Source of the DNA: an uncultured Lachnospira sp.
Lineage (GTDB): Bacteria > Bacillota > Clostridia > Lachnospirales > Lachnospiraceae
Length of the DNA: 64,000 bases
Reading direction: 5' to 3'
NCBI GenBank assembly: GCA_910587485.1
Contig: CAJUKN010000008.1
Span: 69,450-133,449, forward strand
Positions 1-8,910 of the stretch are shown here, in pieces. Both the position numbers and the translations under genes were made by a program. Within the stretch, counting starts at the first letter, position 1. The number at the start of each line of letters is the position of its first letter. Below the pieces are notes generated by a model. The model was not told the origin of the DNA and ran no database searches. It was given only the letters and a program-made list of their open reading frames with translations.

Positions 1-1269
1 ATCACTTGCTTTTTTGGATTCCAATGCAAGTTGTTCTTGTTCAATACTTCTGGATTCTTCCTCCGCTTTTTTTGCTTCTTCTTCTTTTATTTTGGCTTGT
101 TCTTCATAGGTTACAATATTTTCAAGCATATCATTGCCTGTATCCATACCAACTGTTGTGCGGTATAATCCAAAATCAGCACAGCTATATTCATATTCAT
201 CAGAGACATAAAACCAACACCATTGTTGCGAATCATGTTTTAGATAGGCATCCTTTGCAACCTCAACGGCAGTTCTGCCATTCATATTGCTTAAAGGTTG
301 TCTTAAGTCCATCGTAAGTTTATTTTCGCCATAAAGGTGGAGATAAGTTTTAGGGGTATCCCAGACACCATATGAAGTGACAGAATCCGTACAAAAGGAT
401 GCATCGTTACTGTTGTCAACAGCTTCACATACTGCTTTAGCAAGAAGCATATGTCCACCATGACCATATTCACCATTTAAGTCCTGTGTGACAACTATCA
501 TTGGTTTAAAACGACGTACTTGTGTTGTGATATAGTTTAATACTTCATCATAAGAATAGTAATTTAATGCCTCTTCGATGCTCTCTGCATATTTATCCCA
601 AAATTCACTGTTGACAGGGTAATTTCTGACACCGCTTTCCCATAAGCCATCGAGTTTTTCATGCTAACGACGTCTGTCACCATCCCAATAGTTTGTCATA
701 TAACAAACTTGTACATTTAAGTGTTGTTGTCCAGCATACGTTGCTAAGACACCGCCTAAAAAGAGAATTTCATCATCTGCATGAGTAGAAAATACAAGAA
801 TATCAGCTTGACCTTCACATGGCTTTTTCCAAAGCTGTACATCAGAAGGAAGGGTTCCTTTTGAGTAGGCACTTATCTCACTGATTGCCATTGCGCTATC
901 AAGTGTAATGGTACAACTGGTAACATCTTCAGAAAAGGCAGCATATTCATGGAGAAAACCATATTCGCCTTTTATTTCTGTCTTGTTATTGTATTGAAGT
1001 GTCCAAGTCTGTACAGGGTCATTAAATTTGACATATATGCCGCCCATTGCTGTCTCACTTGTAATCGTAATTGTATCTTGCGCTTCAAAAGATACAGTTG
1101 TGCTATGAGAATTGTCCTGTAATTTACTGCAATTTTTATTGGGTGAAGCAATTGTCACATCAAGTTGTTCAGCTTCCTGTGCCAATATTGTTTCAGAATG
1201 AAAACAAAGCGTTACAGTAAAAAAAATCAGCACAGTAAAAATAGTTGTGATGAATGATTTTAGTTTCAT
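1..1269 (-). pseudogene. secreted PIG-L family deacetylase, interrupted by an in-frame TAG and cut by the window edge
   Basis: PIG-L/LmbE enzymes are zinc-dependent N-deacetylases acting on N-acetylglucosamine-type substrates. The start is the ATG at 1269, with GGAGG eight bases upstream. The first 30 residues look like a signal peptide (K-rich start, then a hydrophobic run). About residues 30-150 form an unassigned beta-rich segment. The metal motif HADDE (family AHPDDE) follows near residue 170. At 666-664 the frame hits TAG after DGDRRR, giving a 201-residue product. The same frame then stays open for 221 codons to the window edge and continues the family sequence (HEKLDGLW, then GEYGHGGHM, which carries the last zinc ligand). 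The stop sits where CAG (Gln) would be expected, so this looks like a single nonsense change or a sequencing error. The far end has an E/K/A-rich coiled stretch. The truncated product would lack a metal ligand and be inactive. Confidence 0.8.
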
Positions 1270-1301
1270 GGATAAATCCTCCAAAAATGTTTGATATCAT
1301 T

Positions 1302-1329
1302 ATTCTAAGCAAAAAGAATAAAAAGTCAA
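1302..1329 (-). promoter_or_regulatory. promoter of the PIG-L gene
   Basis: On the - strand there is a -35 TTGACT (1329-1324), a 16-base spacer and a -10 TAGAAT (1307-1302), about 33 bases before the ATG at 1269. The match to the sigma-A consensus is good; the promoter is inferred from sequence only. Confidence 0.5.
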
Positions 1330-1429
1330 GGATATTCCAATTTTAGGTGGAAATAAAAGATAATGACAAAAATTGTTTGTATATTTAAAAAATATTTTTC
1401 AAAATTTTATTTTTATGTTGAAAAATATA

Positions 1430-1438
1430 TGTTATAAT
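1430..1438 (+). promoter_or_regulatory. extended -10 promoter upstream of the mecA-like gene
   Basis: TGT followed directly by TATAAT (1433-1438) makes an extended -10 element. No convincing -35 is visible 17 bases upstream, only a T-rich stretch. A leader of about 70 bases precedes the ATG at 1515. Confidence 0.45.
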
Positions 1439-1514
1439 AAAAAGCAATCGCCAAGCAGTTATATATAAGGCGAATAACAATAATAATTGATTTACTATAT
1501 ATGCGAGGTTACAT

Positions 1515-2270
1515 ATGGAATTTAAAAGAATTGATGAAACGAAATTTCAATGTTTGTTAAAAGAAGAGGACCTTGAGGATAATAACATTACATTAGATGA
1601 CTTTTTTAGAAATGATACAAACAAGATACATGGATTGCTGGATATTGTGATGGAAGAGGCCGAAAAGAGTATAGGAGTTGTACCAAGAGGAGGCATTATG
1701 TCTTTGCAGTTATCACCTCAACCCAATCATGCACTGTTGCTTACAGTTTCATCGGGGGCAGAGGAATTTGGCGATATGTTAAAACAAGCTGGTGAACAGA
1801 TGTCCAAAGCATTTGCTAAGCCACCTTACAATAAGTCCAATATAATAAAAAATAATCCTTTGGAAGAGATGAATCCGGCAGCAAAAGCAAAGCCATTTAA
1901 GCCAGTGTGTCATAAACAGGACGAGGTAGAAAGCTTTGCAAGCGATTATTTTGGCAATCCTGTGGGAAGTCAAAGTGCAATTGCAAAATTTGAAAACCTT
2001 GAATATATGGAATATTTTTGTAAATGTGTAAAAAAGACATGGGGTGTTAAAAATTTCCTTTACAAGGATTATTCAGATAACAGTGTGTATCTTATTTTAG
2101 AGAGAGGACGTTGTTCAGAGGCAAGATTTGAGCGATTAATGAATGAATTAATGGAATATTGTGTATTTATTCCATATACTTTGGAGAGAATTGGTTATAT
2201 AAAGGAACATTTTGACTTATTGATAGCAGAAAATGCAGTAAATGTTGTTAAAAGATATTGTGATTGTTGA
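1515..2270 (+). CDS. mecA: MecA-like adaptor protein (ClpC adaptor family)
   Basis: The 251-residue protein opens like MecA/YpbH adaptors: MEFKRIDETKFQCLL, then a DLEDNNITLDDFF segment matching the family pattern (HEDL-ERGIDLDDLW), followed by a helix leading to MEEAE. The C-terminal half (about 160-250) has the alternating strand/helix pattern of the family C-terminal domain that binds ClpC. MecA adaptors deliver proteins to the ClpCP protease; no substrate can be read from this sequence. A K/P-rich linker at about 95-135 separates the two halves. A GAGG motif precedes the ATG. The next genes, sufC and the SufB-like gene, lie about 100 bases apart on the same strand, so co-transcription is possible. 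The gene is divergent from Bacillus MecA, so the family is fairly sure and the function less so. Confidence 0.75.
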   Translation: MEFKRIDETKFQCLLKEEDLEDNNITLDDFFRNDTNKIHGLLDIVMEEAEKSIGVVPRGGIMSLQLSPQPNHALLLTVSSGAEEFGDMLKQAGEQMSKAFAKPPYNKSNIIKNNPLEEMNPAAKAKPFKPVCHKQDEVESFASDYFGNPVGSQSAIAKFENLEYMEYFCKCVKKTWGVKNFLYKDYSDNSVYLILERGRCSEARFERLMNELMEYCVFIPYTLERIGYIKEHFDLLIAENAVNVVKRYCDC

Positions 2271-2375
2271 TTCAATTAAAATATGTTTCAATCCTAAATA
2301 AATGGTATGTCTATTAAAAGGTCAAACATATAAAATTTGTGTATAAACACAGTAAAAATAGATTGGAGTATCAAT

Positions 2376-3101
2376 ATGTTAGAACTAAAGAATATTAGTT
2401 TTGAAGTTCATGGTGATTCGGCAACAAAAGAAATCTTAAAAAATGTTAATATTACATTAGAAGATGGATTTGTGGCAGTTACAGGTCCAAATGGCGGCGG
2501 CAAATCAACACTGGCTAAGGTGATAGCAGGTATACTAAAACCAACATCAGGTAAAATAATACTAGATGGAGAAGATATTACAGATATGTCCATAACAGAC
2601 AGAGCAAGAAAAGGAATTAGTTTTGCTTTTCAACAGCCTGTTCGATTTAAAGGACTTACAGTAAAAGACTTAATTACAATGGCAAAAGGCGAAAAACTTT
2701 CCATATCTGAAGTGTGTTCCTACCTTTCAGAGGTTGGATTATGTGCCAAAGATTATATTAATCGAGAGGTCAATGCTTCATTGTCAGGTGGAGAACTTAA
2801 ACGAATAGAAATTGCTATGATTATGGCAAGAGGAACAAAACTTTCTCTTTTTGATGAACCAGAAGCAGGAATTGACTTATGGAGTTTTAATAATTTAATA
2901 CGTGTATTTGAGGCGATGAGAGCAAAGATTAAAGGTTCTATCCTGATTATTTCTCATCAGGAGAGGATTCTTAACATTGCAGATAAAATTATCGTTATTG
3001 CAAATGGAGAGGTGACAGCACAAGGAGTAAAAGAAGAAGTGATGCCAACATTGTTGGCTTCTTCAGAAGCATGTTCAACGTTGATGGACAAGCTGGCATA
3101 G
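2376..3101 (+). CDS. sufC: Fe-S cluster assembly ATPase SufC (SmsC-like)
   Basis: This 241-residue ABC ATPase energises Fe-S cluster assembly on a SufB/D-type scaffold in the cytosol. Visible motifs are Walker A GPNGGGKST (about residue 38), a Q-loop within SFAFQQPVRFKG, the signature LSGGELKR, Walker B LSLFDEPEAGIDL and the switch histidine in ISHQER. The EAGID after Walker B is the SufC-type variant. I chose the ATG at 2376 because TGGAG lies six bases upstream; the frame is open to a TTG 39 bases earlier. The neighbour at 3203 is a short SufB/D-like protein. No SufS, SufU or full SufBD pair is in the window, which fits the two-gene minimal SUF-like (SMS) arrangement described for anaerobes; that assignment is my inference. 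Confidence 0.85.
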   Translation: MLELKNISFEVHGDSATKEILKNVNITLEDGFVAVTGPNGGGKSTLAKVIAGILKPTSGKIILDGEDITDMSITDRARKGISFAFQQPVRFKGLTVKDLITMAKGEKLSISEVCSYLSEVGLCAKDYINREVNASLSGGELKRIEIAMIMARGTKLSLFDEPEAGIDLWSFNNLIRVFEAMRAKIKGSILIISHQERILNIADKIIVIANGEVTAQGVKEEVMPTLLASSEACSTLMDKLA

Positions 3102-3202
3102 TCAATCTAGTTGGCAGTATTGATAAGATATTGTAAAAATTGAGTAATAAATATGATATATTTGTGTGAAATAATTTTATAATACACAAGAATGGAGACA
3201 GC

Positions 3203-4120
3203 ATGGATGAGTTGCAAAAAAGTATGTTAGAAAAAATAGCAGATATTCACGAAGTCCCAGAAGGAGCTTATAATATACGTTCCAATGGCGGGCTTGCAGG
3301 CAGGAATACAACAGCTAATATTGATATTGTGACAAAAGAGGATAAGCCGGGAATTGATATTATTATTAAGCCGAATACAAAAAATGAGAGTCTTCATATT
3401 CCAGTGATTCTTAGTCAAAGTGGATTAAAAGACATGGTATATAATGATTTTTATATTGGCGATAACGCAGATGTAACGATTGTTGCCGGCTGCGGCATAC
3501 ACAATAGTGGTGTTGAAGTTTCAGAACATGATGGTATTCATACCTTTTTTGTTGGCAAAAATGCAAAGGTAAAATATATTGAAAAGCATTATGGTGAAGG
3601 TGATGGAACTGGCGAAAATATCCTGAATCCAACTACTATTATCCATATTGATGAAGGTGGATATATGGAGATGGAGACAACACAGATTAAAGGTGTGGAT
3701 TCAACGATAAGAGACACAAAAGCTGATTTAAAAGACGGCGCAAGTCTTGTTATTAAAGAAAAGATTATGACACATGGCAGTCAAACAGCAGAGACTAATT
3801 TTGTGGTTGATTTAGATGGTGTAGATAGCAGTGCAAATGTTATATCACGCTCGGTTGCAAAAGGACATTCTAAACAGATATTTAATTCTAATGTGCGTGG
3901 TAATAATAAATGTTATGGACATACCGAGTGTGATGCCATTCTTATGGACGATGGACATGTTAATGCAATACCATCATTGGAGGCAAATGATTTGGATGCA
4001 AGTCTTATCCATGAGGCGGCTATTGGAAAGATAGCAGGAGAACAGCTTATAAAACTGATGACATTAGGTCTTACAGAACAGGAAGCAGAAGAACAGATTG
4101 TCAATGGTTTTATGAAGTAG
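3203..4120 (+). CDS. short SufB/SufD-family scaffold (SmsB-like)
   Basis: At 305 residues this is much shorter than standard SufB (about 470) or SufD (about 430) and corresponds mainly to their beta-helix core and C-terminal helices. The repetitive hydrophobic strand pattern from about 80 to 240 is typical of the core (for example VEVSEHDGIHTFFVG and DGASLVIKEKIMTHG). The C-terminal segment has HECD-like GHTECDAILMDDG, EANDLDASLIHEAAIGKI and a final helix with LMTLGLTEQEAEEQIV, as in SufB/D. It presumably forms the scaffold on which SufC acts. A GGAG lies seven bases before the ATG. The missing N-terminal domain appears to be a subfamily trait and not a break, because the start is well formed and sufC is adjacent. 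Confidence 0.85.
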   Translation: MDELQKSMLEKIADIHEVPEGAYNIRSNGGLAGRNTTANIDIVTKEDKPGIDIIIKPNTKNESLHIPVILSQSGLKDMVYNDFYIGDNADVTIVAGCGIHNSGVEVSEHDGIHTFFVGKNAKVKYIEKHYGEGDGTGENILNPTTIIHIDEGGYMEMETTQIKGVDSTIRDTKADLKDGASLVIKEKIMTHGSQTAETNFVVDLDGVDSSANVISRSVAKGHSKQIFNSNVRGNNKCYGHTECDAILMDDGHVNAIPSLEANDLDASLIHEAAIGKIAGEQLIKLMTLGLTEQEAEEQIVNGFMK

Positions 4121-4211
4121 CAGTAAAAAATGTTACAAAAAATACAAATGATAGAATATTAAGAAAATAGAAAAGTAAGGTTATAGAAAGGTGCTTGTTG
4201 TAATGATATAT

Positions 4212-4255
4212 ATGAGTCAAGCAGATATTTGCAAGCTGCTTTACTACTTGCTTAT
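4212..4255 (-). repeat. dispersed hairpin repeat, copy A
   Basis: Read on the - strand this copy gives ATAAGCAAGTAG, a stem, the loop TTGCAAAT and ATCTGCTTGACT, closely matching the copies at 35096 and 25284. The arms AGTAAAGCAG and CTGCTTGACT pair. It lies about 90 bases downstream of the SufB-like gene and is the only copy opposite to its upstream gene. Confidence 0.6.
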
Positions 4256-4273
4256 AATTGCCACTTCATAGAA

Positions 4274-4304
4274 TTTTGGCAAGAATTTGAATTTCTTGCC
4301 AAAA
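4274..4304. terminator. 12-bp inverted repeat downstream of the SufB-like gene
   Basis: TTTTGGCAAGAA and TTCTTGCCAAAA flank a seven-base loop, giving a perfect 12-bp stem. It could end the suf transcript, but no T-run follows on either strand, so it could equally be a processing hairpin or an operator. The rest of 4121-4388 holds repeat copy A and no gene. Confidence 0.4.
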
Positions 4305-4388
4305 CAAGAAAATCGGACTCTGCTTGAGAAACAGGAGATTTTTCTGATGGGATTAAAATGGTATATATCATTACAATAATATTATATT

Positions 4389-5459
4389 ATGAGATATCCT
4401 GAATTTTTATATGAAGATAAGACAATAGGCTTTGTGGCACCTTCTTTTGGTTGTGCTACAGAGCCTTATATATCATGTTTTAAAAGTGCATGTAAAGCAT
4501 TTGAGATGTTAAGTTACAAGTTGGATTTAGGACCAAATGTGTATGAGGCGAAAGGAATTGGAATTAGCAATACGCCACAAGCATGTGCAAAAGAATTAAC
4601 AGATATGTATATCAGTGAAGAGAATGATGGTTTAATATCTTGTGGTGGTGGAGAATTGATGTGTGAAATTTTGCCATATCTTGATTTTGAATCAATAAAA
4701 AATGCAAAACCAAAATGGTATTTAGGATATTCGGATAATACCAATTTTACATTTTTACATACCATACTGAATGATGTTGCTACAATATATGGCTCTAATG
4801 TGGGTGCATTTGGTATACAACCATGGCATAAATCAGTGCAGGATTTATATCAAGTCCTTTATGGGGTTGGTATTGAAACAAATGATTGTATTAAGACTTT
4901 TCAAGTGGAAGGATATGAGAGATGGGAGAAAGAATCCCTACGTTCAGAAGAAAATCCCTTAGCAGCTATAAATGATACAGAAGACAGTGTGATTCAATGC
5001 TTTATAGGAGATAAATCGTATGAAAGTCAAAAGCATATGGAGTTTACAGGAAGATTAATCGGAGGCTGTATGGATTGTCTTGTTAATCTGACTGGCACAA
5101 AATTTGACAAAGTTGGGGAATTTCTTGAAAAGTATAAAAAAGATGGGTTTATATGGTTTCTTGAAAGTTGTGATTTAAATGTGTTTTCTATAAGGCGAGC
5201 TATGTGGCAGATGGACAATGCAGGCTGGTTTCGTTATGTAAAGGGTTTTATTATTGGCCGCCCACTTATTATGGGACAAACTATGATGGGACTCAATCAA
5301 TATGATGCAGTGACAGGTATTGTAGGAAAATATAATGTGCCTATTGTGATGGATATTGATATTGGACATATTGCACCATCAATACCAATTATTTGTGGGA
5401 GTATGGGAACGGTCTGTGCAAAAGATAAGAAATATTCCGTTACAATGAGGCTTTGTTAA
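4389..5459 (+). CDS. LD-carboxypeptidase, peptidase family S66
   Basis: S66 peptidases cleave the L,D bond of murein peptides during cell-wall recycling; some members instead cleave microcin C7 or related peptide-nucleotides. The 356-residue protein has the family layout: an early GFVAPSFG strand, GGGELMCEILPYLDF, the nucleophile serine in LGYSDNT (about residue 118), the glutamate in WFLESCDL and the catalytic histidine in DIGHIAPSIPI near the C-terminus. All three catalytic residues appear present. No signal peptide is visible, so it is probably cytoplasmic. The ATG has no clear Shine-Dalgarno, which is unusual here, but no better in-frame start is present. It stands alone between the suf and leu regions. 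Recycling versus immunity (MccF-like) cannot be decided from sequence. Confidence 0.85.
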   Translation: MRYPEFLYEDKTIGFVAPSFGCATEPYISCFKSACKAFEMLSYKLDLGPNVYEAKGIGISNTPQACAKELTDMYISEENDGLISCGGGELMCEILPYLDFESIKNAKPKWYLGYSDNTNFTFLHTILNDVATIYGSNVGAFGIQPWHKSVQDLYQVLYGVGIETNDCIKTFQVEGYERWEKESLRSEENPLAAINDTEDSVIQCFIGDKSYESQKHMEFTGRLIGGCMDCLVNLTGTKFDKVGEFLEKYKKDGFIWFLESCDLNVFSIRRAMWQMDNAGWFRYVKGFIIGRPLIMGQTMMGLNQYDAVTGIVGKYNVPIVMDIDIGHIAPSIPIICGSMGTVCAKDKKYSVTMRLC

Positions 5460-5587
5460 AAGAGTTGGTTTGTAAAAATGATTATAATAGTTTGTCTGTA
5501 TTTGTGTGCAAGTTCAATTATTTTATCAGAGAAAAGTTCAACTTACGGATTAAGTACTATAATAAAAGAAAAAATTATAAAATAATA

Positions 5588-5617
5588 TTTACATAAAATA
5601 GATGTATGTTATACAAT
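5588..5617 (+). promoter_or_regulatory. possible promoter of leuCD
   Basis: TTTACA (5588-5593), an 18-base spacer and TACAAT (5612-5617); an alternative -10 TATACA gives a 16-base spacer. This would leave a leader of about 230 bases before leuC. In that leader I see only an A/T-rich pairing of AAAAACGA with TCGTTTTT around 5720-5755 and no T-box signature. The 393-base gap 5460-5852 contains no gene. Confidence 0.4.
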
Positions 5618-5852
5618 GACAAGGACAGCTTAAAAATTCTATTATTTTGTTCGATTTTTTCTTAATGTAATAACTTGCGTAATTTGTGTAGGCTTGTTGT
5701 TTGACATAAAATTACTAAAAAAACGAAAGGTTCTTTTATTGTGTCGTTTTTATATTACACTTTAGAATGGGCAATTTTTGTACAGGTCAAGCAAAATATA
5801 GTTATTTTATACAAAAAATAGAAAAATAAAAAAGAGAGGAAGAATACGAAAT

Positions 5853-7118
5853 ATGGGAATGACAATGACACAAAAAATTCTTGCAGCACATGCAGGACTT
5901 GATGAGGTGAAAGCAGGACAGTTGATTGAGGCTGATTTAGACCTTGTACTTGGCAACGATATTACTTCGCCAGTTGCTATCCATGAAATGGAAAAAATGA
6001 CAGTTAAGACCGTTTTTGATAAGGATAAAATTGCATTGGTGCCAGACCATTTTGTTCCTAATAAGGATATTAAATCTGCAGAGCATTGCAAATGTGTTCG
6101 TGAGTTTGCTATGAAGCATGATATTACGAATTATTTTGAAGTTGGACAGATGGGAATTGAACATGCGTTACTGCCAGAACAGGGGTTGACGGTTGCTGGT
6201 GATGTTATTATTGGTGCAGATTCACATACCTGTACATATGGTGCGCTTGGTGCATTTTCTACAGGCGTTGGTTCTACAGATATGGCGGCTGGTATGGCTA
6301 CAGGAAAAGCATGGTTTAAAGTGCCATCGGCAATTCAATTTGTTCTTACAGGAAAATTAAATCAATGGGTTAGTGGCAAAGATGTTATTTTACATATTAT
6401 TGGAATGATTGGTGTTGATGGCGCTTTGTATCAATCAATGGAATTTACAGGCGATGGTATAGCAAATCTTTCTATGGATGACCGATTTACAATCGCTAAT
6501 ATGGCTATTGAGGCGGGTGCTAAAAATGGTATATTCCCAGTAGATGACCTTGCAAGACAATATATGAACGAACATTCTAAAAGACCATTTAAAGAGTATG
6601 CAGCAGATGAAGATGCCGAGTATGACAGAGTGATAGAAATTGATTTGTCAACTATAAAGCCAACGGTTTCCTTTCCACATCTTCCAGAAAATACACATAC
6701 TGTTGACAGTATTGATGATATTGTAATTAATCAGGTGGTAATTGGTTCTTGTACCAATGGACGTTTAGATGATTTGAGATGTGCTGCAAAGATATTGGAA
6801 GGCAAAAAAGTTGCAAAAGGATTGCGAGTAATTGTGATTCCTGCGACACAAGCTATTTATTTGAAGGCTATTGAGGAAGGACTTGTTCAAATCTTTATTA
6901 ATGCAGGTGCTGTTGTGAGTACGCCTACTTGTGGACCATGTCTTGGTGGATATATGGGTATTCTTGCAGAAGGAGAACGATGTGTATCAACGACAAATAG
7001 AAACTTTGTAGGACGTATGGGACATGTCAATTCTGAAATTTATTTAGCAAGTCCTGCTGTGGCAGCAGCAAGTGCGGTAACAGGAAAGATAAGTCAGCCA
7101 GTTGATATTGGAATGTAA
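5853..7118 (+). CDS. leuC: 3-isopropylmalate dehydratase large subunit
   Basis: LeuC with LeuD isomerises 2-isopropylmalate to 3-isopropylmalate in leucine synthesis, using a [4Fe-4S] cluster. The 421-residue protein is the short bacterial/archaeal type. Visible aconitase-family signatures are GADSHTCTYGALGAF, the cysteine-bearing GSCTNGRLDDL and TPTCGPCLGG, which supply the three cluster cysteines. The start at 5853 is followed by two further in-frame ATGs (MGMTM); a GAGAGGA lies about 12 bases upstream, so one of the later ATGs is possible. leuD follows after 89 bases. The gap contains a small AAATGCT/AGCATTT hairpin. Confidence 0.95.
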   Translation: MGMTMTQKILAAHAGLDEVKAGQLIEADLDLVLGNDITSPVAIHEMEKMTVKTVFDKDKIALVPDHFVPNKDIKSAEHCKCVREFAMKHDITNYFEVGQMGIEHALLPEQGLTVAGDVIIGADSHTCTYGALGAFSTGVGSTDMAAGMATGKAWFKVPSAIQFVLTGKLNQWVSGKDVILHIIGMIGVDGALYQSMEFTGDGIANLSMDDRFTIANMAIEAGAKNGIFPVDDLARQYMNEHSKRPFKEYAADEDAEYDRVIEIDLSTIKPTVSFPHLPENTHTVDSIDDIVINQVVIGSCTNGRLDDLRCAAKILEGKKVAKGLRVIVIPATQAIYLKAIEEGLVQIFINAGAVVSTPTCGPCLGGYMGILAEGERCVSTTNRNFVGRMGHVNSEIYLASPAVAAASAVTGKISQPVDIGM

Positions 7119-7207
7119 AAATTGTAAGGATTTTAGCAAGTGATAAGTCAAATGCTATGCCTTATATAAGCATTTAATTAAAAATGGTATAGAAATGGAG
7201 AAATAGT

Positions 7208-7693
7208 ATGAAGGCAGAAGGAAAAGTTTTTAAATATGGTGACAATGTAGATACAGATGTAATTATTCCGGCAAGATATCTTAATTCATCAGACCCAAAA
7301 GAGTTAGCATTACATTGTATGGAAGATATTGACAAGGATTTTATTAAAAATGTAAAAAAAGGTGATATTATCGTTGCAAATAAGAATTTTGGCTGTGGTT
7401 CATCAAGAGAACATGCGCCAATTTCAATTAAGGCATCAGGTGTAAGCTGTGTTATTGCAGAGACTTTTGCAAGAATTTTTTATCGAAATGCAATTAATAT
7501 TGGATTACCAATTATAGAATGTCCAGATGCTGCAAAAGCAATTGCAAATGGCGATGATGTTTGTGTGGATTTTGACAGTGGCATTATAACAGATAAAACA
7601 ACAGGACAATCATTTCAAGGTCAGGCATTTCCAGAGTTTATGCAAAAAATAATAAAAGCAGAAGGACTTGTAAACTATATTAATGAAAAATAA
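7208..7693 (+). CDS. leuD: 3-isopropylmalate dehydratase small subunit
   Basis: The 161-residue swivel domain pairs with LeuC. It shows the family start KVFKYGDNVDTDVIIPARYL and the NFGCGSSREHAP motif that closes the active site, then the FYRNAINIGLP segment. ATG is preceded by TGGAGAAAT. Its length and all signatures are normal for the short LeuD type. Its 3' end overlaps the next gene by 11 bases, so the glycosyltransferase is probably in the same transcript although it has no obvious metabolic link to leucine. Confidence 0.95.
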   Translation: MKAEGKVFKYGDNVDTDVIIPARYLNSSDPKELALHCMEDIDKDFIKNVKKGDIIVANKNFGCGSSREHAPISIKASGVSCVIAETFARIFYRNAINIGLPIIECPDAAKAIANGDDVCVDFDSGIITDKTTGQSFQGQAFPEFMQKIIKAEGLVNYINEK

Positions 7694-8741
7694 AATTAGT
7701 GTAATTATTCCATTTTATAATGCTGTCCCATATGCAGCACGCTGCCTTGATTCCATTATTGCACAAGACATTGGAATAGAAAATTTACAGGTGATATGTG
7801 TTGATGATGCGTCAACAGATGATACAGTGGCGATTTTAAAAGCATATCAAAAACGCTATCCAGATTCAATAGAAGTTATTGAAAGTCCAGTTAATAAAAG
7901 GCAGGGAGGCGCTAGAAATCTTGGAATAAAAGCAGCAAAAGCAGAGTATATTGCATTTGTTGATTCAGATGATTGGATAGAAAAAGATATGTACAGCAAA
8001 ATGTATAATACAATGCTGCAAAATCCCTGTGATTTTGTGTATTGCCGTCATATAAGAGATAATGGCAAAAGTGGAAACTTATATTTAAAGGAAGATGAGA
8101 GAAGAACCGAAGAACAAGATGTTTATGTGAATATAGAAGAATCACAAGCTGGTGATTTTTTGGTGTCGGATGTCGTTGGAAGCGGTGTATGGGATAAACT
8201 GTTTAAAAAATCTTTTTTTATAGAAAATGATATTATATTTCCTGAAGGTATAGCATATGAAGATATCTATTTTGCAGCATTGTTGTATATGTATGCAAGA
8301 ACAATATGTATTCTTAACGAGAAATTGTATCATTATTTTATCAATGAAGAATCGACTGTTTTAAAGAAAAATGCCAATTATCATCTGGATTTGCTAAAAG
8401 TGAATCAGTTAAAATGGGAAAAATATAAACAGACAGGATTTATTGATAAATTTCCTGAAGCTGTGGAATATGATTTTATTAAGACATTTTATTTGGCTGG
8501 AATGAAAATGTTGTTTTTGCGGTTTGATGTACCATCATATGAACTGTTTTTATTGTTGAAAAATGAAACAAAAAGAACAGTTCCAACATATAAAGACAAT
8601 CCATATTTAAAGGGCGCATTTGCAGAAGTATATAATATTATGTTGGATATGTTGGAAACTCAGATTGATGAAAATGAATTTTATCAGATTGCAAAGGTAA
8701 TGAAACAGTATGTAAATGCAGGAAATAGAAAAAGTGAATAA
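7683..8741 (+). CDS. family 2 glycosyltransferase
   Basis: The 352-residue protein has a GT-A fold start: KISVIIPFYNAVPYA, then VICVDDASTDDT, GGARNLGIKAAKAEYIAFVDSDDW (DSDD is the nucleotide/metal DxD motif) and a conserved VWDKLF...IIFPEGIAYED acceptor-loop region. It transfers a sugar from a nucleotide donor, most likely onto a cell-envelope polysaccharide or glycolipid; the sugar cannot be told. No membrane segment is visible. The start overlaps leuD by 11 bases. A very long hairpin follows at 8777, which probably ends the leuCD-glycosyltransferase transcript. Confidence 0.85.
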   Translation: MKNKISVIIPFYNAVPYAARCLDSIIAQDIGIENLQVICVDDASTDDTVAILKAYQKRYPDSIEVIESPVNKRQGGARNLGIKAAKAEYIAFVDSDDWIEKDMYSKMYNTMLQNPCDFVYCRHIRDNGKSGNLYLKEDERRTEEQDVYVNIEESQAGDFLVSDVVGSGVWDKLFKKSFFIENDIIFPEGIAYEDIYFAALLYMYARTICILNEKLYHYFINEESTVLKKNANYHLDLLKVNQLKWEKYKQTGFIDKFPEAVEYDFIKTFYLAGMKMLFLRFDVPSYELFLLLKNETKRTVPTYKDNPYLKGAFAEVYNIMLDMLETQIDENEFYQIAKVMKQYVNAGNRKSE

Positions 8742-8776
8742 ACAAAAGACCTTTTGAAAAAACAGACAAAAAATAG

Positions 8777-8839
8777 GGCTGTTGCATTAAGGAAATCAAA
8801 TACAAATATCTTGTATTTGGTTTCCTTAATGCGACAGCC
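8777..8839 (+). terminator. terminator-like hairpin with a 29-bp stem
   Basis: Two 29-base arms starting GGCTGTTGCATT and ending CGACAGCC pair completely as RNA (two G-U pairs) around the five-base loop ATATC, followed by TCATTTATTTTTT. The position just after the glycosyltransferase fits a terminator. The stem is unusually long for one, so a mobile-repeat origin is possible. Confidence 0.75.
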
Positions 8840-8910
8840 TCATTTATTTTTTACACGAACCTTATCAGAGAAGAGGTTAATTTATCTATTAAAAAAATGC
8901 CATAAAATAA

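Noticed and set aside
6..317. 103-codon + strand ORF at the window start
   Set aside because: It is antisense to the continuing PIG-L frame and has no ribosome binding site or family features.
664..666. general amber recoding (for example pyrrolysine) in this genome
   Set aside because: Several intact genes in the window end with TAG at the expected family length, so TAG acts as a normal stop.
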